From: Paraburkholderia bannensis | GTDB taxonomy: Bacteria; Pseudomonadota; Gammaproteobacteria; Burkholderiales; Burkholderiaceae | Direction: 5' to 3' | NCBI RefSeq assembly: GCF_014200455.1 | Contig: NZ_JACHBW010000010.1 | Location: 1-64,000, forward strand | Length of the DNA stretch: 64,000 bases | Shown: positions 45,157-53,699 of the stretch, in pieces | How positions within the stretch are numbered: the stretch's first letter is position 1 | How the letters are laid out: each line of letters starts with the position of its first letter | The notes under the pieces: model-generated | Told to the model about the DNA's origin: nothing | What the model saw: only the letters and a program-made list of their open reading frames with translations | Database searches by the model: none | Position numbers and translations under genes: made by a program

Positions 45157-46032
45157 CTATCGCTCTCTTGGCGACGATCTTGCCGGGTTGTTACGCCCGC
45201 GCACCGACTGCCAGGCCCAGAACACATAGCCCGACAGGCCATAGAGCACGAACAGGCCGAACAGCATCAACGGCGGATCGGACGACACCAGCACGAAGGC
45301 CACCACCACCAGCAGGGTGGCCGCGAACGGCACGCGATGGCGCACGTCGAGCGCCTTGCCGCTGTAGAACGGCGCGTTCGACACCATCGTCACGCCCGCG
45401 TAGATGGTCAGCACGAAGGCCACCCACGGCAGCCACGACAGCTTCACGGGCACGCGGTTGTCAGTGGCGAGCCACACGAAACCGGCGATCAGCGCCGCCG
45501 CAGCCGGACTCGGCAAGCCCTGGAAGAAGCGCTTGTCCACCGAGCCGATATTGGTGTTGAAACGCGCAAGGCGCAGCGCCGCGCCCGAGCAGTAGACGAA
45601 GGCCGCCAGCCAGCCCCAGCGCCCGAGGTCCTTGAGCACCCACTCGTACATCACGAGCGCGGGCGCGACGCCAAACGAGACCATGTCCGAGAGACTGTCG
45701 AACTGCTCGCCGAACGCGCTCTGCGAATGCGTCATGCGCGCGACGCGGCCGTCCATGCCGTCGAGCACCATCGCCACGAAGATGGCGATAGCCGCCACCT
45801 CGAAGCGCACGTTCATCGCCTGCACGACGGCGAAGAAGCCGCAGAACAGCGCGGCCGTGGTGAACGCATTGGGCAGCAGATAAATGCCACGCTTCTTCAG
45901 GAATTCCTGGCGCGCGGCCCTGCGGCTCGCCGCAGGCCCGACAGACTCCTGCATGGCCTTGTTGCGGCGGAACGGACGCGGCAGCGGTGCGCTGCCGGGA
46001 TTACGGGGTCGACGCGGTTTGAGTCCGGCCAT
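45157..46032 (-). CDS. pssA: CDP-diacylglycerol--serine O-phosphatidyltransferase
   Basis: The protein has 291 residues with about seven membrane helices. The CDP-alcohol phosphotransferase signature is complete: DGMDGRVARMTHSQSAFGEQ followed by FDSLSD. It makes phosphatidylserine, which the next gene product decarboxylates. The N terminus before the first helix is a basic stretch of about 65 residues; the ATG at 46032 lies 10 bp after the psd stop, supporting an operon. Confidence 0.93.
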   Translation of the reverse strand: MAGLKPRRPRNPGSAPLPRPFRRNKAMQESVGPAASRRAARQEFLKKRGIYLLPNAFTTAALFCGFFAVVQAMNVRFEVAAIAIFVAMVLDGMDGRVARMTHSQSAFGEQFDSLSDMVSFGVAPALVMYEWVLKDLGRWGWLAAFVYCSGAALRLARFNTNIGSVDKRFFQGLPSPAAAALIAGFVWLATDNRVPVKLSWLPWVAFVLTIYAGVTMVSNAPFYSGKALDVRHRVPFAATLLVVVAFVLVSSDPPLMLFGLFVLYGLSGYVFWAWQSVRGRNNPARSSPRER

Positions 46033-46042
46033 CGCTACCCCC

Positions 46043-46696
46043 TTATGCCGATTGGGTCGGCAGTTCAGCGAGGATCGTCGACGAGGCGGACACCTTCTCG
46101 CCAATCGACACGCGCGGACGGCTGCCCACCGGCAGATACACGTCGACGCGCGAGCCGAAGCGAATGAAGCCATAGCGCTGGCCGCGCGAGAGCGGCTCGC
46201 CCGCGCGCACGTAGCAGAGAATGCGGCGCGCGATCAGGCCGGCGATCTGCACCGAGGTGACGGTCGTGCCGTCGGCCATCGTCAGCACCACGGCATTGCG
46301 CTCGTTCTCGGTCGACGCCTTGTCGATAGCGGCGTTCAGGTACGCGCCCGGGAAGTACTCGACCTTGGCGACGGCGCCATCCACGGGCGAGCGTTGCGAG
46401 TGGACGTTGAAGACGTTCATGAACACGCTGATCTTCAGCGCTTCACGGTTGGCATACGGGTCGTGCGCGGTTTCGACCGCAACGATGCGGCCATCGGCCG
46501 GGCACAGCACGGCATTGACCTGGGTCGGGATCGGCCGCGGCGGATCGCGGAAGAACTGAACGACGAAGATCGTGATGAGCCAGAACGGCCAGGCATAGCC
46601 GAAGCCTGCGACCGCATGGATCAAGAGCGTCACGACGGCCGCAATGGCGATGAACGGCCAGCCTTCGCGCGCGATGATCGGATGGGGGTAATTCAT
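46043..46696 (-). CDS. psd: Phosphatidylserine decarboxylase (short, Psd-B/archaetidylserine type)
   Basis: The protein has 217 residues. N-terminal membrane helices are followed by the decarboxylase domain: LCPADGRIVAVE, FMNVFNVHSQRSPVDG, and the RFGSRVDVYLP self-cleavage site, where the Ser after Gly becomes the pyruvoyl group. It forms phosphatidylethanolamine from the product of pssA, directly downstream. Confidence 0.93.
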   Translation of the reverse strand: MNYPHPIIAREGWPFIAIAAVVTLLIHAVAGFGYAWPFWLITIFVVQFFRDPPRPIPTQVNAVLCPADGRIVAVETAHDPYANREALKISVFMNVFNVHSQRSPVDGAVAKVEYFPGAYLNAAIDKASTENERNAVVLTMADGTTVTSVQIAGLIARRILCYVRAGEPLSRGQRYGFIRFGSRVDVYLPVGSRPRVSIGEKVSASSTILAELPTQSA

Positions 46697-46733
46697 AGTG
46701 GCTTCGCTGTTATTTTAAAAACCGTAGCATAGC

Positions 46734-46772
46734 AAAAGCCGCCCAGGCATCATCGCACCTGGGCGGCTTTTG
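46734..46772 (-). terminator. Terminator after ilvC
   Basis: A 13-14-bp stem AAAAGCCGCCCAGG/CCTGGGCGGCTTTT with a 10-nt loop and T-runs on both sides. It separates ilvBNC from psd-pssA. Confidence 0.92.
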
Positions 46773-46843
46773 TTGAATCTGGTTCAGGTATGACGGCTGC
46801 GCGCTCGTCAAAACCGCGCAGCCAGTCACACAGCTGTGTCAGA

Positions 46844-47860
46844 TTAGTTCTTCGACTGGTCGACCAGCTTGTTCGCGGCGATCCACGGCATCATCGCGCG
46901 CAGCTTCGCACCGACCGTTTCGATCTGGTGCTCGGCGCCCAGACGGCGGCGCGATTGCAGCGTCGGAGCGCCAGCCTTGTTTTCAAGGATGAAGCTCTTG
47001 GCGTATTCGCCGGTCTGGATGTCCTTGAGAACTTCCTTCATGACCTTCTTCGTCTCTGCCGTGACCACGCGCGGGCCCGTCACGTACTCGCCGTACTCGG
47101 CGTTGTTCGAGATCGAGTAGTTCATGTTGGCGATGCCGCCTTCATAGATCAGGTCGACAATCAGCTTCAGTTCGTGCAGGCACTCGAAGTAGGCCATTTC
47201 CGGCGCGTAGCCGGCTTCCACCAGCGTTTCGAAGCCCGCCTTGATCAGCTCGACCGTACCGCCGCACAGGACAGCCTGTTCGCCGAACAGATCGGTTTCG
47301 GTTTCTTCGCGGAAGTTCGTTTCGATGATGCCGGCACGGCCGCCGCCGTTGGCTGCCGCGTACGACAGGGCGATGTCACGCGCTGCGCCCGACTTGTCCT
47401 GATGGACAGCGATCAGGTGGGGCACGCCGCCGCCTTGCGAGTAGGTGCCGCGAACCGTGTGGCCCGGCGCCTTCGGCGCGATCATGATGACGTCCAGATC
47501 GGCGCGCGGGATCACGGCGCCGTAGTGAACGTTGAAGCCGTGCGCGAATGCGAGGGCTGCGCCGTTCTTGATGTTCGCGTGAACTTCCTTCGCGTAGACG
47601 TCAGCGATCTGCTCGTCCGGCAGCAGCATCATGACGACGTCGGCGCTCTTCACCGCTTCGGCCACTTCCTTGACCTGCAGGCCGGCGTTCTCAGCCTTGC
47701 TCCACGATGCGCCGTTCTTGCGCAGACCGACCGTGACGTTCACGCCGCTGTCCTTCAGGTTCAGCGCGTGTGCGTGGCCTTGCGAGCCGTAACCGATGAT
47801 CGTGACCTGCTTGCCCTTGATGAGGGAGAGATCGGCGTCCTTGTCGTAGAAAACTTTCAT
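46844..47860 (-). CDS. ilvC: Ketol-acid reductoisomerase
   Basis: The protein has 338 residues (class I). The NADPH loop is GYGSQGHAHALNL near the N terminus, with VIMIAPKAPGHTVR and the C-terminal knotted helical domain holding metal-binding acidic residues (EETETDLFGEQAVLCGG). It converts acetolactate and acetohydroxybutyrate to dihydroxy acids in valine and isoleucine synthesis. It lies 126 bp downstream of ilvN. Confidence 0.98.
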   Translation of the reverse strand: MKVFYDKDADLSLIKGKQVTIIGYGSQGHAHALNLKDSGVNVTVGLRKNGASWSKAENAGLQVKEVAEAVKSADVVMMLLPDEQIADVYAKEVHANIKNGAALAFAHGFNVHYGAVIPRADLDVIMIAPKAPGHTVRGTYSQGGGVPHLIAVHQDKSGAARDIALSYAAANGGGRAGIIETNFREETETDLFGEQAVLCGGTVELIKAGFETLVEAGYAPEMAYFECLHELKLIVDLIYEGGIANMNYSISNNAEYGEYVTGPRVVTAETKKVMKEVLKDIQTGEYAKSFILENKAGAPTLQSRRRLGAEHQIETVGAKLRAMMPWIAANKLVDQSKN

Positions 47861-47986
47861 GTTGGTTCCTTGGCGAGAGTCTGGTGAATTTCGGTACTGC
47901 TATTAGCTTTTGCTGCGCCGGATGCGGCGTGTCTCCAGGGACATTCATCCGGCCAGGTTCCGGTGCAAGATCGACTGTGGTCGGGG

Positions 47987-48478
47987 TTACACCTTCAGAA
48001 TGCGCTCTCCGCGCCCGATGCCCGAGCCGCCCGTACGGACGGTTTCGAGAATGGCGGTTGCGTCGATCGCTTCGATGAAAGCGTCGAGCTTTTCGCTCGC
48101 GCCCGTCAGTTCGATCGTGTAGGTCTTTTCGGTGACGTCGATGATGCGGCCGCGGAAAATATCCGCCATCCGTTTCATCTCCTCACGTTCCTTGCCGACC
48201 GCCCTTACCTTGATCAGCATTAGCTCGCGCTCGATGTGGGCGCCCTCGGTAAGGTCGACCACTTTCACCACCTCGATCAGGCGGTTCAGATGCTTCGTGA
48301 TCTGTTCGATCACGTCGTCCGAGCCAATGGAAACGATGGTCATGCGCGACAGCGAACGGTCTTCGGTCGGCGCCACCGTCAAGGTTTCAATGTTGTAGCC
48401 GCGTGCGGAGAACAGACCGACCACGCGCGAGAGCGCGCCCGGTTCGTTTTCCAGCAGAACGGAAATGATGTGTCTCAT
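47987..48478 (-). CDS. ilvN: Acetolactate synthase small (regulatory) subunit
   Basis: The protein has 163 residues. The N-terminal ACT domain starts MRHIISVLLENEPGALSRVVGLFSARGYNIETLTV and binds valine for feedback inhibition; the C-terminal half activates the catalytic subunit. Often called ilvH in related genomes. It lies 115 bp after ilvB. Confidence 0.96.
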   Translation of the reverse strand: MRHIISVLLENEPGALSRVVGLFSARGYNIETLTVAPTEDRSLSRMTIVSIGSDDVIEQITKHLNRLIEVVKVVDLTEGAHIERELMLIKVRAVGKEREEMKRMADIFRGRIIDVTEKTYTIELTGASEKLDAFIEAIDATAILETVRTGGSGIGRGERILKV

Positions 48479-48593
48479 GATGTGATCCGCGATTTATCCA
48501 GTTGAGCGTGACTGCCGCCCTTCCCCGCGAGCCCGCGCGTCCCTCGTGTGGACGCGCGCCGCGTGAGGTCGAAACGGCGCCGTGCAAATACCG

Positions 48594-50372
48594 TTACAGG
48601 TCTTCCGAGCCGAGCAGCATCTCGGTGATGCCCTTGCCGGCCTGAACCATCGGCCAGACATTTTCGGAAGGGTCGGTCTGGAAATCGAGGAACACCGTGC
48701 GGTCCTTCAAGCGCAGCGCTTCCTTGAGCGCCGGCTCCACATCGGCCGTTTTTTCGATCCGCATGCCGACGTGGCCGAACGCTTCGGCGAGCTTCACGAA
48801 GTCAGGCAGCGCATCCATATAGGAATGCGAATAGCGCTTGCTGTATTCGATCTGCTGCCACTGGCGGACCATGCCGAGGTAGCGGTTGTTCAGCGAAATG
48901 ATCTTCACGGGCGTGTCGTACTGCTTGCAGGTCGACAGCTCCTGAATGCACATCTGGATCGAGCCTTCGCCCGTGATGCACAGCACGTCGTCGTCCGGGT
49001 GGGCCATCTTCACGCCCATCGCCGCCGGCAGGCCGAAGCCCATGGTGCCGAGACCGCCCGAATTGATCCAGCGGCGCGGCTGGTTGAAGCGATAGAACTG
49101 CGCCGCCCACATCTGGTGCTGGCCGACGTCCGAACACACGAAGGCGTTGCCGCCCGTGAGTTCCCACGCCTTTTCCACCACGTACTGCGGCTTGATGATC
49201 TCGCTCGAACGGTCGAACTTCAGGCAGTTCTTTTCACGCCAGCCTTCGATCTCCTTCCACCAGTCGGCAAGCGCTGCGGTATCGGGGCCGTGTTCGGCGT
49301 GCTGAAGCTGCTCGATGAGCTCCTTGAGCACTTCCTTGACGTCGCCGACGATGGGGATATCAACCTTCACGCGCTTCGAGATCGACGACGGGTCGATGTC
49401 GATATGAATGATCTTGCGCGGGCGCGAAGCGAAGTGCGCCGGGTCGCCGATCACACGGTCGTCGAAGCGCGCACCGATGGCGATCAGCACGTCGCAGTGC
49501 TGCATGGCCATGTTGGCTTCGTAAGTGCCGTGCATGCCGAGCATGCCGAGGAACTTGCGGTCGCTTGCGCGGTAGCCGCCCAGACCCATCAGCGTGTTCG
49601 TGACGGGGTAGCCGAGCAGATCGGCGAACTGGTTCAGTTCGCGCGATGCATCCGCGAGGACGATGCCGCCGCCGGTGTAAATATACGGACGTTTGGCCGA
49701 GAGGAGCAGCGACACCGCTTTGCGGATCTGCCCCGAATGGCCCTTGGTGACCGGGTTGTACGAGCGCAATGCCACGCTCTTGACCGGTTCATACGCGCAC
49801 GGCGTCTTCGACACGTCCTTCGGAATGTCGATCAGCACGGGGCCGGGACGGCCGGTGCGCGCAATGTAGAAAGCTTTCTTGACGGTAGCGGCGAGGTCGC
49901 GCACATCCTTCACGAGGAAGTTGTGCTTCACGCAGGGACGCGTGATGCCGACCGTATCGCACTCCTGGAAGGCGTCTTGACCAATCGCGGCGGTAGGCAC
50001 CTGGCCGCTGATGATCACCATCGGGATCGAGTCCATATAGGCCGTCGCGATGCCCGTCACCGCATTGGTGACGCCAGGTCCCGAGGTCACGAGGCACACG
50101 CCGACATTGCCGGTCGAACGCGCATAAGCGTCCGCCGCGTGCACGGCAGCCTGTTCGTGGCGCACGAGAACGTGCTGGATCTTGTCCTGCTTGTACAGCT
50201 CGTCGTAGATGTAGAGTACCGAGCCGCCGGGGTAGCCCCAGATGAATTCGACCTGTTCGTCGGCGAGCGCCTTCATCAGCACGGTTCCGCCGATGGACGT
50301 TGCAGCTTGAGGGTCAGATTCTTGCGAGGGGGGGACCGACGTGGAGAATTCCGCGCTGGGCATATTCATCAT
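48594..50372 (-). CDS. ilvB: Acetolactate synthase large (catalytic) subunit
   Basis: The protein has up to 592 residues. It is a thiamine-diphosphate enzyme with an N-terminal pyrimidine-binding domain (WGYPGGSVLYIYDEL, with the catalytic glutamate in VRHEQAAVHAADAYAR), a central FAD domain and a C-terminal TPP-binding domain (TGEGSIQMCIQELSTCKQY...LNNRYLGMVRQWQ). The start is uncertain among three close ATGs (50372, 50369, 50363); the AAAGG site favours the first two. A 36-codon upstream ORF overlaps it (ATGA). Sometimes named ilvI. Confidence 0.97.
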   Translation of the reverse strand: MMNMPSAEFSTSVPPSQESDPQAATSIGGTVLMKALADEQVEFIWGYPGGSVLYIYDELYKQDKIQHVLVRHEQAAVHAADAYARSTGNVGVCLVTSGPGVTNAVTGIATAYMDSIPMVIISGQVPTAAIGQDAFQECDTVGITRPCVKHNFLVKDVRDLAATVKKAFYIARTGRPGPVLIDIPKDVSKTPCAYEPVKSVALRSYNPVTKGHSGQIRKAVSLLLSAKRPYIYTGGGIVLADASRELNQFADLLGYPVTNTLMGLGGYRASDRKFLGMLGMHGTYEANMAMQHCDVLIAIGARFDDRVIGDPAHFASRPRKIIHIDIDPSSISKRVKVDIPIVGDVKEVLKELIEQLQHAEHGPDTAALADWWKEIEGWREKNCLKFDRSSEIIKPQYVVEKAWELTGGNAFVCSDVGQHQMWAAQFYRFNQPRRWINSGGLGTMGFGLPAAMGVKMAHPDDDVLCITGEGSIQMCIQELSTCKQYDTPVKIISLNNRYLGMVRQWQQIEYSKRYSHSYMDALPDFVKLAEAFGHVGMRIEKTADVEPALKEALRLKDRTVFLDFQTDPSENVWPMVQAGKGITEMLLGSEDL

Positions 50373-50516
50373 TCACCTTTCGAAATTTCGGCAAAAATTT
50401 GATCGGGTGCTCTCTGCCGGGCTTGTGGCTCGGGTTCAAGCGGCGCGTCCAGTTGACAGATGAGCTTCTTGGGCCACATCCGAATTGAGACAAGTCACTT
50501 ATGTTGCGAACCGTCG

Positions 50517-50545
50517 AAGATAGCGGCTCGAAAGCATTCGGTCAA
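50517..50545 (-). promoter_or_regulatory. ilvB promoter
   Basis: On the minus strand TTGACC (50540-50545), a 17-bp spacer and TATCTT (50517-50522). It gives a leader of about 140 nt before ilvB. Confidence 0.65.
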
Positions 50546-50922
50546 GCGCTTATTACTCGTTCATGGCTCGTTCGCCACGCATCGGCAAGAAACGTTGCGA
50601 ACGTCGCATGTGCCACGAATGAGCGGAGAACCGGCAACGACACCCCATACCGACCACTTGCGCGGCGCCAATCGAAACTCTTCGAACGCGATTTCTGGCG
50701 TAACAGGCGATACTCCTGCTTCAAGGCGTCTGAAAGCGCCACGCAAGGACGGCAGGTGTTTCACGGAAGCCCATTGAAAGGCATCTCTGTGATGCATACC
50801 GGTTCGAACGCAAACGTCTGGCCGGACGGCTACCCCGCTTGTGCGGAAATTTGCTACGATCCGCCAGTTTTACGACATTTTTCGAACGATTACGCGTACG
50901 CTGGTGGCGGCGCCTGCAACGG
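50546..50922. other. Intergenic region between divergent ilvB and the sigma factor gene
   Basis: I see no supported gene here. A weak promoter-like stretch for the sigma factor (TACGAT near 50855) is present. The open frame from 50501 lacks a family match and overlaps the sigma gene out of frame. Confidence 0.4.
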
Positions 50923-51486
50923 ATGGCATCAGACAAGGAACTCGCCGATTTCCTGGCGGGCGTCGAAAGACGCGCGTTCAAGCAGACGGTCTACGCCGTA
51001 CGCGACGACGACGCGTCGCTCGACATCGTGCAGGACGCGATGATCAAGCTCGCGGAAAAATACGGAGACCGCCCGCCCGCCGAACTCCCCCTGCTCTTCC
51101 AGCGTATTTTGCAGAATACGATGCACGACTATTTTCGTCGGCAGAAAGTACGCAATACGTGGGTGAGCCTTTTCTCGTCCCTCGGCGGCGCCGACGACGA
51201 GGAGTTCGACATCCTCGAAACCTTCGAGTCCGAATCGGGATCGCCCGGCGTCGAGAGCAGCGAGCAGCAATTCGAGCGTGAACAGATCCTCAAGCTGATC
51301 GAAGAAGAGATCCAGAAATTACCGGCACGTCAACGGGAGGCGTTTCTGATGCGTTACTGGGAAGATATGGATGTCGCCGAAACCGCCGCCGCCATGGGCT
51401 GCTCCGAAGGTAGCGTGAAAACGCACTGTTCGCGGGCCACGCACACGCTGGCTCAGGCGCTCAAGGCCAAAGGAATCACGCTATGA
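50923..51486 (+). CDS. RNA polymerase sigma factor, ECF/sigma-70 family
   Basis: The protein has 187 residues from the ATG at 50923. Sigma region 2 (about 12-75: ERRAFKQTVYAVRDDDASLDIVQDAMIKLAEKY, then MHDYFRRQKVRN) and region 4 (about 120-180: LPARQREAFLMRYWEDMDVAETAAAMGCSEGSVKTHCSRATHTL) are joined by an acidic linker. It has the two-domain ECF layout. Its stop overlaps the next start (ATGA). The downstream membrane protein is the obvious candidate for its anti-sigma factor. The frame is open 28 codons upstream but that stretch looks like promoter sequence. Confidence 0.88.
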   Translation: MASDKELADFLAGVERRAFKQTVYAVRDDDASLDIVQDAMIKLAEKYGDRPPAELPLLFQRILQNTMHDYFRRQKVRNTWVSLFSSLGGADDEEFDILETFESESGSPGVESSEQQFEREQILKLIEEEIQKLPARQREAFLMRYWEDMDVAETAAAMGCSEGSVKTHCSRATHTLAQALKAKGITL

Positions 51487-51920
51487 GCTCCACTCCCGAA
51501 ATCAAAGAACTAGAGTTCGTGCAGGGGATGCGCCGCGCGCTTGACGAGAGCGCGGCCAGCCTGCCGTCCGCCACCACTGCCCGCCTCACCGCCGCCCGCA
51601 AGGCCGCGCTCGCACGCAAGAAGGCCGAGCCGGTGCTCGTGCGTGTGCCGTCGCTGGCCGCAGCGGGTGTGGGTGCCGGCATGGCCGCGCTGCCCGGCGC
51701 CGGCGGCCTGCCGCCACGCCGCCGTTCGGCGCTCGCGCGCTTCGCGCTGGCCTGGCCGCTCGCGGCACTGGTGGCGGGACTGTTCGCCATTGCATATTTC
51801 GAAGACCAACAACGCACCGCAGAACTCGCCGATATCGATGCGGCCATGCTGAGCGACGACCTGCCGCTCACGGCCTATCTCGATCACGGGTTCAATGCGT
51901 ACCTGACGCGCGCGCACTAA
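51483..51920 (+). CDS. DUF3619 family membrane protein, possible anti-sigma factor
   Basis: The protein has 145 residues. The N-terminal half is cytoplasmic (MSSTPEIKELEFVQGMRRALDES, then a basic Ala/Arg-rich stretch), with one membrane helix near 87-105 (FALAWPLAALVAGLFAIAYF) and a short C-terminal part with DLPLTAYLDHGFNAYL. That layout fits an anti-sigma factor that holds the sigma factor at the membrane. It is coupled by ATGA to the sigma gene. The function of DUF3619 is not established. Confidence 0.75.
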   Translation: MSSTPEIKELEFVQGMRRALDESAASLPSATTARLTAARKAALARKKAEPVLVRVPSLAAAGVGAGMAALPGAGGLPPRRRSALARFALAWPLAALVAGLFAIAYFEDQQRTAELADIDAAMLSDDLPLTAYLDHGFNAYLTRAH

Positions 51921-51941
51921 ATACAGCGGGGGATTGACGGG

Positions 51942-52775
51942 GTGAGTTACAAGCGCGGCCTGGCCGTTGTCATTGGATGCGTGGTCACGGCGTTGGTGTC
52001 GTATGCGGCGACGTATCCGCGCTTTCACCCCGAGGCTTCCGCCCCGGATTCGGCGCTCGCGCCGGCCACCCCCGCACAGGGGCAGGCAGCGACGTCCGAC
52101 GCCGCTGCAACGGCAGCGGCCACGGCTGCCGCGCCGGCCATCGACAATTCGGATAACCCGCTCTCCTGGACGCGTCTGACCGACGCGCAGCGCACTGCGC
52201 TCGCGCCTTTCGCCAGCGAATGGGACAAGTTCGGCGATGCGCGCAAGCGAAAATGGCTGCGCATCGCCGCGCGTTATCCGAAGATGACGCCCGATGTGCA
52301 GAAGCGCCTGCAGGAGCGTATGACCGAATGGGTGCGCATGACGCCCGAGCAGCGCCGTGTCGCTCGCGAGAACTACCAGGTGTCGAAGGAATTGCCGCCG
52401 CAGGCCCGTCAGCGTGCCTGGAAGGCGTATCAGGAACTGTCCGAAGACCAGAAGGCCAAGCTCGCCGCCAGTGAGCGCAAGCGCCGCACCGTGGTGAGCG
52501 CACCGCCTAGCGGCAACAAAAGCGAGATCCGCGATATCGAGCGCCTCGTGAACGAACGCGAGCATCGCGCCCGCGCCCGCACGGCCTCCGGCGCGTCCGG
52601 GCCGGGCAACACGCCTGCGCCTGTCGCCCCCGGCCAGCCCGGCACCTCGGGGCAACTCGCCGAACCGCCCGCTACCGCGATGGCCGCCAGCATTCCGGCC
52701 GCAGGCAGCTTCGAACCGGCGATTCCGATCCCCGTATCGCCCGCCGAAGCGCCCGCAGCATTCAAGGGCTCCTGA
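51942..52775 (+). CDS. DUF3106 domain protein, exported or membrane-anchored
   Basis: The protein has 277 residues and a GTG start. An N-terminal hydrophobic segment (about 6-24) acts as an anchor or signal. A low-complexity Ala/Thr/Pro region leads to a helical core (about 72-165) with repeated acidic/Trp motifs: LTDAQRTALAPFASEWDKFGDARKRKWLRIA, MTPDVQKRLQERMTEWVRMTPEQRR and LPPQARQRAWKAYQELSEDQKAKL. These look like CpxP/Spy- or periplasmic-adaptor-like repeats and match DUF3106. The C-terminal about 90 residues are Pro/Ala-rich. It may sense envelope stress for the sigma factor; that is inference. Confidence 0.7.
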   Translation: MSYKRGLAVVIGCVVTALVSYAATYPRFHPEASAPDSALAPATPAQGQAATSDAAATAAATAAAPAIDNSDNPLSWTRLTDAQRTALAPFASEWDKFGDARKRKWLRIAARYPKMTPDVQKRLQERMTEWVRMTPEQRRVARENYQVSKELPPQARQRAWKAYQELSEDQKAKLAASERKRRTVVSAPPSGNKSEIRDIERLVNEREHRARARTASGASGPGNTPAPVAPGQPGTSGQLAEPPATAMAASIPAAGSFEPAIPIPVSPAEAPAAFKGS

Positions 52776-52905
52776 GCGCGCGCTCGCACTTGATCGGGCC
52801 GGATTCCGCCTGATCGCGCCGCATCACGTTTCCCCGCGTTTATCGCCGCCGCGCTTCGCGGTTATGCTCACGGTGTCCCGACGCTTCTGTTGATTACGCG
52901 CCACC

Positions 52906-53490
52906 GTGACCGAACACGCCACCGCAGTGCCCGCCGTCACCGCTGCCGATGCGAACTCGCCGTTTCAGGCCGCGTCGCCCGCTGCTCCCGTGTCCATACG
53001 CAGACGCCTTGCCGCGCTCGTCTACGAGAGCGTGCTGCTGTTCGGCGTGGTCTTCCTCGCGGGCCTCGCCTTCAGCCTCGTCCTTCAGCAACGCAACGGC
53101 TACACGTATCACCGGCTGATGGCCGTCTGGATCGCTTTCGTCGCCGGAGCGTATTTCGTCGGCTTCTGGCGGAATGGCGGCCAGACCTTGCCGATGAAAA
53201 CCTGGCGCCTGCGCGTGACCGGCCCGGACGGCCAGCCGCCCACGATCGCGCGCGCCACGCTGCGTTACTTCGCCGCCTGGCTCTGGTTCCTGCCGCCACT
53301 CGCGCTGCATCCGCTGCTGCACCTCACCGTCCCGCATACGCTCGTGCTTGCCGCACTCTGGTTCGTGCTCTGGGCCGCCTGCGCCCGGCTGAACCGCGAG
53401 CGCCAATTCCCGCACGACCGGATCGCCGGCACGCGCATCGTTGCCGCGCTGAGCGGCAACCCGCCAAGCCCTGGTTCAACCGCGCTGTAG
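52906..53490 (+). CDS. RDD family membrane protein
   Basis: The protein has 194 residues from a GTG. The RDD domain is recognised by IRRRLAALVYESVLLFGVVFLAGL and GQTLPMKTWRLRVTGPDG, with four likely membrane helices. RDD proteins are poorly understood; some may be ion antiporters. It follows DUF3106 in the conserved order sigma-DUF3619-DUF3106-RDD, with a gap of 130 bp that could hold its own promoter. Confidence 0.85.
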   Translation: MTEHATAVPAVTAADANSPFQAASPAAPVSIRRRLAALVYESVLLFGVVFLAGLAFSLVLQQRNGYTYHRLMAVWIAFVAGAYFVGFWRNGGQTLPMKTWRLRVTGPDGQPPTIARATLRYFAAWLWFLPPLALHPLLHLTVPHTLVLAALWFVLWAACARLNRERQFPHDRIAGTRIVAALSGNPPSPGSTAL

Positions 53491-53699
53491 TCAGCGCACC
53501 ACGTCATCAAAGCGTCACGCAGCGAAGCGCGAAAGCGCCGTGCGCACGCAGCGCGGCGGGCGCGCCCCAGGCCCCGCGTGGCTGTGGCCTGAGCCATGTC
53601 CCGCGCGCCGCGATTGCGTAACAAGACCTTCTTGTGAATGTCACGGCGCCGTCACGGCCTCATGGCGCAATGCGCATATTGCAACCTGCCGCGTGAGCC

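Noticed and set aside
50501..51043. 180-codon plus-strand ORF between ilvB and the sigma factor
   Set aside because: It runs out of frame into the sigma gene, lacks a ribosome site and has no recognisable domain.
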